Shown: positions 51,575 to 60,641 of the stretch, piece after piece
Layout: each line of letters begins with the position of its first letter
Numbering within the stretch: the stretch's first letter is position 1
Source of the DNA: CAYJBH01 sp964370825
Lineage (GTDB): Bacteria; Bacillota; Clostridia; Oscillospirales; Ruminococcaceae
Reading direction: 5' to 3'
Assembly: GCA_964370825.1 (NCBI GenBank)
Contig: CAYJKY010000010.1
Coordinates: 1 to 64,000 of the forward strand
Length of the DNA stretch: 64,000 nt
Notes under the pieces: model-generated
The model's database searches: none
What the model saw: the letters and a program-made list of their open reading frames with translations, nothing else
What the model was told of the DNA's origin: nothing
Translations under genes and position numbers: made by a program

Positions 51575-53356
51575 ATGGTTTTACTCGAAAACGGAGATAA
51601 GGTTGAATTTGAGCAGTGCAAGGATGCTTTTTGGCATACCGGCTCTCATGTTTTGGCGCAGGCTGTTAAAAGGCTTTACCCCGCTGCTCAGCTTGCTATT
51701 GGACCCTCCATATCAAACGGGTTTTATTATGATATCGACTGCGATGTACGCTTTACCGAGGAGGTACTGCCCCTAATCGAAGCCGAGATGGAAAAAATCA
51801 TCAAGGAAAATCATAAGCTTGAGAGGTTTGAAAAGACACGTGCCGAGGCTATCGATATGCTTAGCGACCAGCCTTATAAGCTGGAAATGGTCAAAGAACT
51901 TGCAGGGGATGCAGTTATATCCTTTTACAAACAGGGTGAGTTCTGCGACATGTGTGCGGGACCCCATATAGCATACACCGGCTCGATAGGCGCAGTGAAG
52001 CTAACTAGCTCGACCGGTGCATACTGGCGTGGAGACAGCAAAAACAAAATGTTACAACGTATCTACGGAATAGCTTTCGAAAAACCGAAACAGCTGCGTG
52101 AATATCTTGCGGCCGTCGAGGAGGCAAAGAAGCGTGACCACAACAAGATTGGACGCGAGTTGGAGTACTTCACCACCGCCGACGCTATCGGTCAGGGGTT
52201 ACCTGTTTTACTACCTAAGGGAGCAAGGGTTATTCAGCTTTTGCAACGTTTTGTCGAGGATGAGGAGCAAAGAAGAGGCTATCTTTTAACAAAAACTCCG
52301 CTCATGGGAAAAAGTGATATATATAAGACAAGTGGGCACTGGAGCCACTACCGTGACGGCATGTTTATAATCGGAGATCCCGACAATGACGAGGCAAACT
52401 GTCTTGCACTGCGCCCAATGACATGTCCTTTCCAGTATCAAGTATATCTTAACCGTAAGCGTAGTTACCGAGACCTGCCTATGCGCCTCGGCGAAACAAG
52501 CACCCTTTTTAGGAATGAGGACAGTGGCGAGATGCACGGGCTTATTCGTGTTCGTCAGTTCACCATCAGTGAAGGACACCTTATAGTGCGTCCCGACCAG
52601 CTTGCCGATGAATTCGCCGGCTGTTTGGAGCTTGCAAGATATATGTTAGACACTGTAGGCTTGGAGGTGGATTGTAGCTATCGTTTCAGCCGTTGGGATC
52701 CGAATCGCACCGATAAGTATGAGGGCACTCCCGAGCAGTGGGCCGAAGCTGAGTCGGTTATGGAGAAAATCCTTCATGAACTAAATGTTGATTATGTAGA
52801 GGGCATAGACGAGGCAGCCTTCTACGGTCCTAAGCTTGATATTCAGATGAAGAATGTTCACGGCAAGGAGGATACGTTAATCACCATACAGATAGACATG
52901 CTGTTAGCCGAGAAGTTCGGCATGGAGTATGTCGGTGACGATGGTGCGGCACATACACCTTATATTATTCATCGAACCTCAATAGGCTGCTACGAGAGAA
53001 CGCTCGCCCTGTTGTTAGAAAAATATGCAGGTGCTCTACCTGTTTGGATGATGCCGGAGCAGGCTCGAATTGTACCGATAAGTGAGGCACACCACGATTA
53101 TGCTTTAAAACTCGAAAAACAGCTAACCGAAAATGGAATTAGGGTTAGCAGTGACTGCCGTGGTGAAAAGATGGGCTATAAAATCCGTGAAGCTCAGCTG
53201 GAAAAGATTCCTTATATGCTGGTAGTAGGCGACAAGGAGATGGCAGACGGTACCGTTGCTGTGCGCTCACCTCGCAACGAGGCAAACGGCGGTGTAAAGC
53301 CCATAGCCGAATTTATAGGCATGATAAAAAATGAGATCGACAACCATGTCAGATAA
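51575..53356 (+). CDS. thrS: Threonyl-tRNA synthetase lacking the N-terminal TGS domain
   Basis: ThrS charges tRNA-Thr. The 593-residue protein starts almost directly at the editing domain: HTGSHVLAQAVKRLYP gives the HxxxH zinc site, with CDMCAGPH as the third element. The class II core follows: motif 2 FRNEDSGEMHGLIRVRQFT, zinc Cys in MTCPF, motif 3 GCYERTLALLLE, then the anticodon-binding domain. Typical bacterial ThrS is about 640 residues because of an N-terminal TGS domain, absent here. AAGGAT precedes ATG. No T-box leader is visible, unlike in many Bacillota. It is followed by a HAD gene overlapping its end. Confidence 0.95.
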   Translation: MVLLENGDKVEFEQCKDAFWHTGSHVLAQAVKRLYPAAQLAIGPSISNGFYYDIDCDVRFTEEVLPLIEAEMEKIIKENHKLERFEKTRAEAIDMLSDQPYKLEMVKELAGDAVISFYKQGEFCDMCAGPHIAYTGSIGAVKLTSSTGAYWRGDSKNKMLQRIYGIAFEKPKQLREYLAAVEEAKKRDHNKIGRELEYFTTADAIGQGLPVLLPKGARVIQLLQRFVEDEEQRRGYLLTKTPLMGKSDIYKTSGHWSHYRDGMFIIGDPDNDEANCLALRPMTCPFQYQVYLNRKRSYRDLPMRLGETSTLFRNEDSGEMHGLIRVRQFTISEGHLIVRPDQLADEFAGCLELARYMLDTVGLEVDCSYRFSRWDPNRTDKYEGTPEQWAEAESVMEKILHELNVDYVEGIDEAAFYGPKLDIQMKNVHGKEDTLITIQIDMLLAEKFGMEYVGDDGAAHTPYIIHRTSIGCYERTLALLLEKYAGALPVWMMPEQARIVPISEAHHDYALKLEKQLTENGIRVSSDCRGEKMGYKIREAQLEKIPYMLVVGDKEMADGTVAVRSPRNEANGGVKPIAEFIGMIKNEIDNHVR

Positions 53357-54149
53357 AATGATTCCATTCAAAAACATTAATCCCGGTACTCTTGCCGGGA
53401 TTAGGTACATTATGTGCGATATCGACGACACGATAACCTCGGACGGCAAGCTGACAGCGGAGGCCTACTCGGCACTCTGGCAGCTGAAAGAGAAGGGATA
53501 TTATGTAATACCGGTAACCGGCCGCCCTGCCGGCTGGTGCGATCTGATAGTTCGCCAGTGGCCTGTTGATGCCGTAATCGGCGAAAACGGTGCCTTTGTA
53601 TTCTATATGCAGGACTCACAGCGTAAAACATTCACCCATCCCAGCGTTGCAGACGGTGAAATACAGGCAAGATTAAAAGGAGTTGAAAAGGCATGTCTTG
53701 ATGGTGTACCGGGCTGTAGAATTGCCAAGGATCAGTTTGCCAGAATTTATGACCTTGCCATAGACTTTTGTGAAGACCCTCCTCACCTCGGACTTGATGC
53801 AGCTGAAAAAATCCGGGATATATGCCATTCGATGGGAGCGGTTGCCAAGGTAAGCTCAATACATGTCAATGCTTGGTTCGGAGATTACGATAAGCTTTCC
53901 ATGTCGCTGATGTTTTTAAAGGAGCGATACGGCGAGACGGACGCAAAAAACAAGGTGATTTTTTTCGGTGACTCCCCTAACGACGAGCCGATGTTCTCAT
54001 ATTTCAATAGCTCCTGTGCTGTTGCGAACATAAAACCATTTATTGCACAGCTCAAAAACCTACCCACATATGTTACAGAAAACGAGGGCGGAGCCGGTTT
54101 TGCTGAGGCGGTGCAGGTAATTATTGATAAGGGTGTAAAACAAAGGTAG
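53346..54149 (+). CDS. HAD superfamily phosphatase (Cof-like, IIB)
   Basis: The 267-residue protein has HAD motif I MCDIDDTIT (nucleophile and acid/base Asp), motif II VTGRP, a cap domain, motif III Lys, and motif IV FFGDSPNDEPMF. This is the Cof/sucrose-phosphatase branch that dephosphorylates sugar phosphates or related metabolites. The substrate is unknown. The gene overlaps the end of thrS by 11 bases, so it is co-transcribed and probably coupled. An in-frame ATG at 53331 is a less likely start. The 225 bases after it hold no feature I can support. Confidence 0.82.
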   Translation: MSDKMIPFKNINPGTLAGIRYIMCDIDDTITSDGKLTAEAYSALWQLKEKGYYVIPVTGRPAGWCDLIVRQWPVDAVIGENGAFVFYMQDSQRKTFTHPSVADGEIQARLKGVEKACLDGVPGCRIAKDQFARIYDLAIDFCEDPPHLGLDAAEKIRDICHSMGAVAKVSSIHVNAWFGDYDKLSMSLMFLKERYGETDAKNKVIFFGDSPNDEPMFSYFNSSCAVANIKPFIAQLKNLPTYVTENEGGAGFAEAVQVIIDKGVKQR

Positions 54150-54374
54150 AAAATTCGTTTTTTTGCACTGTTAATTTCCACCTTATTTTTCACCTTACGT
54201 GTTTAATCTGGCCGTTTGTATTTATCTATTCATTTGCATACGGAATCGCAAAAGCCATTAAGAATTAGGGAAGCTCCAAATGGCATCTTTTTGTAGCTTC
54301 TACTTCATTAATCATTATCTTATCCGGTATCCTTGTCCCTATTCATTATGGGTATTACTACAATTAGATTTACG

Positions 54375-54818
54375 CTACCGCAAATCTATCCTGTAAATAC
54401 ATTTTTGTCTATCTCCGCTTTGATACATTTCGTTGTCCTGCGGTAGGTCGACTATTTTTTCTAAGATTGCCCCGACAAACTCGCAACTTTTCCTTGATGC
54501 GATGTTGTCGGGGTTACATGTTATGTAAAGATTGTTTAGTTCATGTTTTTTTGCCAGTTCAAATAACAATACACATGCCTTACCGGCATAGTGATTTCCT
54601 CGATATTCCCCATGAACACTGTAGCCGATATTACCTCCGTAATAGAGGTTTTGGTTATGTCCAATACGTAGATCACAGCTTCCCACCTCGGTATCGTCGG
54701 ATTTACATATAACAAAATGATATGCCGGAACATACCCCTTTGCCTCATTAGCTTCGACTGTTCTTTCTAATCTAAGATATATTTCATCGTTTTTTAGAAA
54801 ATCGGTATCGTAAAACAT
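54375..54818 (-). CDS. GNAT family N-acetyltransferase
   Basis: The 147-residue protein has the GNAT fold: an IGYSVHGEYRGNHYAGKACVLLF segment with the acetyl-CoA pyrophosphate loop (RGNHYA, standing for RxxGxG/A), followed by NNLYITCNPDNIASRKSCEFVG, the typical Asn-x4-Ser tail. It resembles ribosomal-protein (RimJ/RimL) or small-molecule acetyltransferases; the acceptor is unknown. It is the last gene of the long minus-strand run, 11 bases after the small membrane-protein gene. Confidence 0.8.
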   Translation of the reverse strand: MFYDTDFLKNDEIYLRLERTVEANEAKGYVPAYHFVICKSDDTEVGSCDLRIGHNQNLYYGGNIGYSVHGEYRGNHYAGKACVLLFELAKKHELNNLYITCNPDNIASRKSCEFVGAILEKIVDLPQDNEMYQSGDRQKCIYRIDLR

Positions 54819-54829
54819 CTGTCCTCACT

Positions 54830-55276
54830 TTACTCGTTTGCAAGTTTCCTTATGCTATTCTGTATTTTTTTGGAGTAGAAGGACTCATTTTTATACACCT
54901 TCCATGCATGGGTAAGGGCTATCTGTGATGCTATTGTTATATTGTCAATATACTCCCTATCCAGAGACGGGTTACTCTCGGACGGAATTTCGTTGAGTAA
55001 TCGTATTAAATCATCATGCTTTGTGTTATCGCGTCGTAGATAAATTAGTATGTTAAACCTTATGCTGTTCAGCTTATTTTGATCTTTGTTGGGATTATAG
55101 TATTCGGCTGCAAACTCAGACAAGAGGCTTCTCATCGACTTTATCCACTCCATTCTTTCCTTAGAGACATTTTCAATATATGTTTTTCTTTGAGAGATAA
55201 AAAGTGAATACATACTAATCGAAACACTGAAAATTGATATTAGCAGAGTAATAAACAGCTGAACATTATCCATCAT
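54830..55276 (-). CDS. Small membrane-anchored protein of unknown function
   Basis: The 148-residue protein has one N-terminal transmembrane helix (about 7-27) followed by a charged cytoplasmic helical domain (RKTYIENVSKERMEWIKSMRSLLSEFAAEYY...). No domain is recognised; the pattern recalls small one-span proteins of the DUF4760 sort, but that is a guess. It starts within a 4-base ATGA overlap with the fmt stop, so translation is coupled to the tRNA-formylation gene. It is not a usual member of the priA-def-fmt cluster. Confidence 0.7.
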   Translation of the reverse strand: MMDNVQLFITLLISIFSVSISMYSLFISQRKTYIENVSKERMEWIKSMRSLLSEFAAEYYNPNKDQNKLNSIRFNILIYLRRDNTKHDDLIRLLNEIPSESNPSLDREYIDNITIASQIALTHAWKVYKNESFYSKKIQNSIRKLANE

Positions 55277-56190
55277 TTTACATTGTCTCCAATTTTTAAA
55301 CGCCTACCTGCCGCAAACGCAGAGCCCTCCATAGGCTTTTTACCCTGAGGTTGGATTGTTTTTAGTATAATTGAGCCGTTGCCACATGCTATCTTCAGCG
55401 GTTTTACCGACAGCACTTCACCTATCCTACCTGTATCATCGGACGGTTCGCTCTCGCATATTCCGCACACCGTTTCGCATAGCATAATCGGTGCAGACAT
55501 GAACGGATATACACCCCTTGCGGTGTTATGTATTTGTTCTGCCGACATCGACAGCTCACATTGTAGTTCAGTTTTTACTATCGGCGGTGCATGTGTTGCG
55601 TCGCTGTTTTGCTGTTTTGTGTATGTCGCTGTTCCATTCTTTATGCAGGCAATAGTTTTTATAAGTAGAGGTATGCCCACCTCTTCCATGCGTTTAAAGA
55701 TATCACCGGCATTGTCGGTGATTGCAATATCAAATTTTTCTGCAGATATTATGTCTCCGGTGTCGACTCCCTCGTCCAACCTCATTATCGTAACACCGCT
55801 TTGTTTCTCACCGTTCATGAGGGCACGTTGTATGGGTGCAGCACCACGATATTTGGGAAGAATCGAAACATGCAGGTTAATTATCCCGTGTTTGGGTAGC
55901 TCTAAGATCTCTTTAGGAAGTATTTTCCCATAGGCAACTACAACTATAAGGTCCGGGTTTATCCTCTTTAATCTCTCATACTCGGTACCGTCCTTCATGC
56001 TGTTTGGCTCAAAACAATCTATCCCGAGCTGTTCTGCCATTACAGCTACCGGTGTTGGAGTAACAATCTGTTTTCTACCTACCGGACGACGCTGTTTTGT
56101 GTAGCAGGCAACAACCTCATGCCCTGCTTCTACAACGGCCGAAAGCGTTTCGGCGGCAAGAGTTGGAGTTCCCATGAAAACTATCTTCAT
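55273..56190 (-). CDS. fmt: Methionyl-tRNA formyltransferase
   Basis: Fmt formylates initiator Met-tRNA. The 305-residue protein has FMGTPTLAAETL at the start, the folate-site segment INLHVSILPKYRGAAPIQRALMNGEKQSGVTIM (about 105-137, with Asn, His and Arg of the active site) and DTGDIIS. The C-terminal OB domain is complete to GSIILKTIQPQGKKPM. It follows def, which removes the formyl group after translation begins. Confidence 0.96.
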   Translation of the reverse strand: MKIVFMGTPTLAAETLSAVVEAGHEVVACYTKQRRPVGRKQIVTPTPVAVMAEQLGIDCFEPNSMKDGTEYERLKRINPDLIVVVAYGKILPKEILELPKHGIINLHVSILPKYRGAAPIQRALMNGEKQSGVTIMRLDEGVDTGDIISAEKFDIAITDNAGDIFKRMEEVGIPLLIKTIACIKNGTATYTKQQNSDATHAPPIVKTELQCELSMSAEQIHNTARGVYPFMSAPIMLCETVCGICESEPSDDTGRIGEVLSVKPLKIACGNGSIILKTIQPQGKKPMEGSAFAAGRRLKIGDNVK

Positions 56191-56295
56191 TTTATAACCG
56201 TTCCTTTCCTAAATTTTGTCTATTTCTGCCACATTAATGCGGTGGAAACATAGTGTTTTCTGCTCGAAAGGTACAAAACTTACAACTTGAAAAAT

Positions 56296-56823
56296 TTAAT
56301 TTTCAGCGTTTTCGTCGTTTTTATGCATCTCTTCTAACTCCTGCTCGGTATAGAGCACCTCAGCATTCTCGGCTATGGTTATGCCATCGAGGTGATCTAT
56401 CTCGTGACATATCGCCCTTGCAAGCATGTCCTGTGCCTCTATTGTGAAGGTGTTCCCGAGCCTATCCTCTGCCTCTGCTACCACCCTCTGCGGTCTTGTG
56501 ATATTTCCATGGCGACCCGGAAAGGAAAGGCAACCCTCATAGCGTGTAATTTCTCCATCCATTTCTATTATCCTTGGGTTGACCATCTCTATCAGCTCCA
56601 TCTCGACCTCTTCGGTCTCCTCTACAAGGTATTCGTCGATAACAACCACAACACGGCGAAGCACTCCTATCTGCGGTGCGGCGAGACCAAGTCCGTTTGC
56701 CTCCAGCACGGTATCTCCAAGGTCATCTAACAGGGTGTGCAACCTTTTGTTATACTCAGTTACCGGTCTCGACACCTTTTTCAGTGTCGGTTCTCCATCC
56801 TCTAAAATATTTCTCAGTGCCAT
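56296..56823 (-). CDS. def: Peptide deformylase
   Basis: Def strips the N-formyl group from new proteins. The 175-residue metalloenzyme has the three family motifs: GLGLAAPQIG (about 44-53), EGCLSFPG (metal Cys) and HEIDHLDG (two His and catalytic Glu). An acidic C-terminal tail (EELEEMHKNDENAEN) extends past the fold. It lies between priA and fmt in the usual order. Confidence 0.97.
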   Translation of the reverse strand: MALRNILEDGEPTLKKVSRPVTEYNKRLHTLLDDLGDTVLEANGLGLAAPQIGVLRRVVVVIDEYLVEETEEVEMELIEMVNPRIIEMDGEITRYEGCLSFPGRHGNITRPQRVVAEAEDRLGNTFTIEAQDMLARAICHEIDHLDGITIAENAEVLYTEQELEEMHKNDENAEN

Positions 56824-56828
56824 AAAAC

Positions 56829-58886
56829 CTATTCCTCCTGACTGTTGAAATCTATTATAATCGAAACTCCGTTATCCGATTTTTCCTCGGTAACTTTTTG
56901 CAAAACACTTCGCAAAAAATTTCTAAACCTGTTCGAGTTTCGACATTTTATCGTAAGTTTAACCCTGCTTTTTCCTGCCACCGTCGCAACCGAATAGTTG
57001 GCAGGGCCGAGCACCCTGAGCGGTATGTCCTTATTTTGCGGCAGACGATGCAACCTGCGCAAAACTGCCTTTAGGTTGGTTGCCGTTGCCAGTGCCCTAC
57101 TCTCGGATGTTGACACAAAACTTACTATTGCAAGTGAGCAAAACGGAGGATACAGGCTCATCTCTCTAACTAGCAACTCCTTTTCAAAAAAAGTTTTGTA
57201 ATCCTGCTCCGCGGCAAGTTTAAGCACCCAGTGATCAGGATTATAGGTCTCAATAATCGCCCTTCCCTCTCCGCTACTGCGTCCGCTACGTCCCACAACC
57301 TGAGTGACAAGAGAGAAAACCGTTTCGTATGTTCGATAGGAGTCGGCATATAACATGCTATCGATTGCGAGAACACCTACAAGGGTAACCTTTTCGAAGT
57401 CTAACCCTTTAGCAACCATCTGCGTTCCTACCATTATATCAGCACGATGTTCACGAAACTTTGATAGAAATTCGCTGTGCGAGTTTTTAACTGTAACCGA
57501 ATCGGTGTCCATCCTCAGTATTCCGGCAGATGGAAATCGTGTGGCAAGTTCCTGTTCGATGTGCTCGGTACCAAAACCTGAGTATGTGAGTTCTCCCCCA
57601 CATTCACTACATCTTGCGGTTGCGGGATTGTCCTCGCTACCACAGTAGTGACACAGTAATTTCCCCTTGCTTCGGTGTAAAACCATAGGCACCGAACAAC
57701 TTCCGCATGTCTTGGCGGTTCTGCACTCCTTGCATATTCCAACCGTTCTATAACCACGGCGGTTTAGCAGCAGTATAGACTGCTCCCCGTTTTTGAGGTT
57801 TTCCCCTATCTCGGCCGCCATATAGTCGCTTAGTGAGGAGACGTTCCCCTCCTCACGCTGTGAACGCAGGTCACAAAGATGTGCCTTCGGTAGTGGCAGA
57901 TTGTTGTATCTTGTTGTCAACTCAAAAAGATGAAAGATACCGTTTTTTGCATAGTAATAGCTTGAGACAGACGGCGTTGCAGAGGCTAACAGAAGTAATG
58001 CACCACACGACTTTGTACGGTATGCGGCTACAGACACAGCAGAAAATCTCGGTGTCTGGTCGCTTTTAAAGCTTCCCTCCTGTTCCTCATCGATAATAAC
58101 AAGTCCTAAATTTTTCATCGGCGAAAAAACAGCTGTCCTGGTTCCTACCACAATTTTATAAACACCTTTTGAAATACCTGTGTAACATTCGGCTCGCTCA
58201 CCGTTTGACAACGCAGAATGTACCAGTGCCACCGAGTTGCCAAACAGTTCACACATTCGTTGTGCCATCTGGGTGGCTAATGAAATTTCTGGCAATAGCA
58301 ACAACACCGTTTTCCCTGATGCCGCAACCCTTTCGATAAGCTTAATGAAAATTGCAGTCTTACCGCTCGCAGTCACACCATATAACAGTGCCGGTTTGCC
58401 GTCCGGTGAGTCGGCAAGGGGTGATATATCATCGTATACCTTTTGCTGTTCTGCCGAAAGAGTAAGCACCTCTTTTAAAACCAGTGGAGCTACCTTTGAC
58501 ATTTTGGGTTCGGTTTTTCTTCGCCTCACCAGCCGATGTTCCCCATCCTTACTTTGAACCTTAAACAAAAAAGGTGGCGGAATAACCACCCTGACGGCAT
58601 CGAAAAAGCCGCATATATATTGTTCCTTCACAAAGTTACAAAGCTGTATCTGTTCCTCGGTAAGCTTATGAACAGGGTCGGCAACCGCTAAAATCGGCTT
58701 TAATTTGTCGGCATCACCTTCATAAAAGTCGAGAATAATCCCAACCCTCGGGCGGTTGCCCTGACCGAATGGAACCATACAAAAGCAACCTTTTTCAGCA
58801 TAATGGTTTTTGAGTATATAGCTGTACGGGATATCGAAACGATGATTTGCACCCTCAACAGCTACCCTGCAAAGTTTTTCAGCCAT
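56829..58886 (-). CDS. priA: Primosomal helicase PriA
   Basis: PriA restarts stalled replication forks. The 685-residue protein has an N-terminal DNA-binding domain with FDIPYSY, and Walker A GVTASGKT (about residue 167). Walker B is DEEQEG in place of DEEHE (about 265). A zinc ribbon contains four CxxC pairs (CKEC, CGSC, CHYC, CSEC), and the helicase core has GTQMVAKGLDF and VGRSGR. ATG 58886 is preferred over TTG 58898; both overlap the end of gmk. rpoZ and coaBC, often found between gmk and priA, are absent here. Confidence 0.94.
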   Translation of the reverse strand: MAEKLCRVAVEGANHRFDIPYSYILKNHYAEKGCFCMVPFGQGNRPRVGIILDFYEGDADKLKPILAVADPVHKLTEEQIQLCNFVKEQYICGFFDAVRVVIPPPFLFKVQSKDGEHRLVRRRKTEPKMSKVAPLVLKEVLTLSAEQQKVYDDISPLADSPDGKPALLYGVTASGKTAIFIKLIERVAASGKTVLLLLPEISLATQMAQRMCELFGNSVALVHSALSNGERAECYTGISKGVYKIVVGTRTAVFSPMKNLGLVIIDEEQEGSFKSDQTPRFSAVSVAAYRTKSCGALLLLASATPSVSSYYYAKNGIFHLFELTTRYNNLPLPKAHLCDLRSQREEGNVSSLSDYMAAEIGENLKNGEQSILLLNRRGYRTVGICKECRTAKTCGSCSVPMVLHRSKGKLLCHYCGSEDNPATARCSECGGELTYSGFGTEHIEQELATRFPSAGILRMDTDSVTVKNSHSEFLSKFREHRADIMVGTQMVAKGLDFEKVTLVGVLAIDSMLYADSYRTYETVFSLVTQVVGRSGRSSGEGRAIIETYNPDHWVLKLAAEQDYKTFFEKELLVREMSLYPPFCSLAIVSFVSTSESRALATATNLKAVLRRLHRLPQNKDIPLRVLGPANYSVATVAGKSRVKLTIKCRNSNRFRNFLRSVLQKVTEEKSDNGVSIIIDFNSQEE

Positions 58887-59454
58887 TGCGAGCTTCAACT
58901 GTTTTATGTATTATTGAAAGTAATTCGTCGGAACAGCGTTCGATGGTGTCATTTATTGCCACGTGGTCATATTCCTTTGAGTACTTCATCTCTTCTATCG
59001 AGCGATTTAACCTTGCCTCGATACTCTCCTCACTGTCTGTTCCTCGTGCAGTAAGACGGGAACGGAGTTCCTCGTAGCTTGGCGCATGAATAAACAGCAA
59101 TAACGAGTCCTCCCGCATCAGATTTTTTATCTGCATTCCACCCTGAACCTCTATTACAAGAAGTACAACCTCTCCGTTTGCAAGGCGCTGTTCTATCTCC
59201 TTTTTAGGTGTTCCGTAATAATTATTGGTGTAGAAGGTGTGCTCCAACATCTCTCCGGACTCAATGCGCTCTTTAAACTCGTCCTTTGTGAGATAGTAAT
59301 AATCGATGCCATGCTGCTCACCGGATCTCGGCGAACGAGTGGTTGCCGAGATTGATTTTTTAATTTCGGGATCCTTGGCAAGCATGTTAGCAACCAAACT
59401 GTCCTTTCCGCTTCCGGAAGGGCCCGACAAAACAACTAAAAGACCTTTATTCAT
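58879..59454 (-). CDS. gmk: Guanylate kinase
   Basis: Gmk phosphorylates GMP to GDP. The 191-residue enzyme has Walker A SGPSGSGKDSL (9-19), the GMP-binding SATTRSPRSGEQHGIDYYYLT and the lid segment RLNRSIEEM. Its stop lies 8 bases inside priA. It is preceded by remA with 23 bases between. Confidence 0.96.
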   Translation of the reverse strand: MNKGLLVVLSGPSGSGKDSLVANMLAKDPEIKKSISATTRSPRSGEQHGIDYYYLTKDEFKERIESGEMLEHTFYTNNYYGTPKKEIEQRLANGEVVLLVIEVQGGMQIKNLMREDSLLLFIHAPSYEELRSRLTARGTDSEESIEARLNRSIEEMKYSKEYDHVAINDTIERCSDELLSIIHKTVEARNG

Positions 59455-59477
59455 ATCAATCCCTTTCTTTATTTTGG

Positions 59478-59726
59478 CTATTGTTCTGCATCGATTGATT
59501 CAATTCGACTTGTTATCGTTTCGATTGCAAGACCCGACAGTATCACATGGTTGCTATCGGTTACGATCACAGCCTTTGTTTTTCGACCAAAGGTGGCGTC
59601 TACAAGCCGACCCTGCTCCCTTGCATCGGAAATCATACGTTTTATCGGTGCAGAATCCGGACCGGTGACCGAAACCACCCTTTTGGGGATAATATAATTT
59701 CCAAAACCAATATTTAACAGTTGCAT
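59478..59726 (-). CDS. remA: RemA-like extracellular matrix regulator (DUF370)
   Basis: RemA is a small DNA-binding regulator of matrix and osmoprotection genes in Bacillus. The 82-residue protein matches in full: LLNIGFGNYIIPKRVVSV, then KRMISDAREQGRLVDATFGRKTKAVIV and HVILSGLAIETI. The yicC-remA-gmk order is conserved across Bacillota. It probably forms ring-shaped oligomers that wrap DNA, by analogy. Targets in this organism are unknown. Confidence 0.94.
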   Translation of the reverse strand: MQLLNIGFGNYIIPKRVVSVTGPDSAPIKRMISDAREQGRLVDATFGRKTKAVIVTDSNHVILSGLAIETITSRIESIDAEQ

Positions 59727-59745
59727 TTTATCATTCCGTATAAAA

Positions 59746-60624
59746 CTACTCTACGTTTTGAATTTGTTCGCGAATTTTTTCTATCTGTGATTTCATCTCC
59801 ACCACCATCATGGTGACATCGGTGTCGGATATTTTCGAACCAATTGTGTTTACCTCACGGTTTAACTCCTGTGTCAAAAAATCTAGCTTTCTGCCCGCCG
59901 GTTCATCGGCATGCATGATATTTACAAACTGTTTTATGTGTGATGAAATTCTTACCGTTTCCTCGGTAACCGAGGTTTTATCAGCAAAAATCGCAGCCTC
60001 GGTTACCAGCCGAGATTCCTCGATATTATGATCACTTAAAAGGGTAGAAAGCCGTGCATAAAGCCTGTCGTAATATTCCTGTTTGCGTGATTCGCCACCC
60101 ATCTCTATTTCGGCTGAGAGTTTAGCAATCGCCTGTAATCTCTCCTCTATATCCTTAATGAGCTTTTCGCCCTCCATTTTGCGCATTCCGCAAAGCTCGT
60201 CGAGTGCCGGGCACAGTATCTCTTTAACATCGTTAAACAATGCCTCCTCGTCACACTGTGCACGCTCCACAACAAAAATCTCCGGTATTCTCGCAAAGGT
60301 GGTAGCGGTAACATCGTTTACAATATCAATCTTATCGCACATATCATTAAACGCCTTGTTGTAGCTTTCCGCAAGCAGAATATTAGGTCTTACCACCGTA
60401 TCAGACACTTCAAGCGCCTGTACGTAGATGCTGACATCTATCTTTCCTCGGGAGACCTTTTGGGAGACTATTGACTTTACCTTTTCCTCCATAAAGACAA
60501 GATTTCGTTGCAATCTGCCGTTAAACTCAAAATAACGGTGGTTAACAGAACGAATCTCTACGGTTATAAGTCGACCGTTAACGACCCTACCACACCGACC
60601 AAAGCCCGTCATGGAGTTAATCAT
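59746..60624 (-). CDS. yicC: YicC family endoribonuclease/stress protein
   Basis: The 292-residue YicC protein has MTGFGRCGRVVNGRLITVEIRSVNHRYFE at the start and a C-terminal RKLDFLTQELNREVNTIGSKISD, with the DVTMMVVEMKSQIEKIREQIQN end. YicC proteins are endoribonucleases linked to RNA turnover in stationary phase. AGGAG precedes ATG. It lies 17 bases after leuB without a terminator, so the leucine operon probably reads through into this housekeeping block. Confidence 0.94.
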   Translation of the reverse strand: MINSMTGFGRCGRVVNGRLITVEIRSVNHRYFEFNGRLQRNLVFMEEKVKSIVSQKVSRGKIDVSIYVQALEVSDTVVRPNILLAESYNKAFNDMCDKIDIVNDVTATTFARIPEIFVVERAQCDEEALFNDVKEILCPALDELCGMRKMEGEKLIKDIEERLQAIAKLSAEIEMGGESRKQEYYDRLYARLSTLLSDHNIEESRLVTEAAIFADKTSVTEETVRISSHIKQFVNIMHADEPAGRKLDFLTQELNREVNTIGSKISDTDVTMMVVEMKSQIEKIREQIQNVE

Positions 60625-60641
60625 ATAAATCTCCTAATTTG

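Noticed and set aside
54150..54374. Terminator or small gene after the HAD gene
   Set aside because: A 6-bp GCCATT/AATGGC pairing before a T run is the only structure, with an 18-19 base loop; no reading frame has a ribosome site.
58879..58898. Missed rpoZ between gmk and priA
   Set aside because: The two genes overlap directly, so there is no room for another gene.
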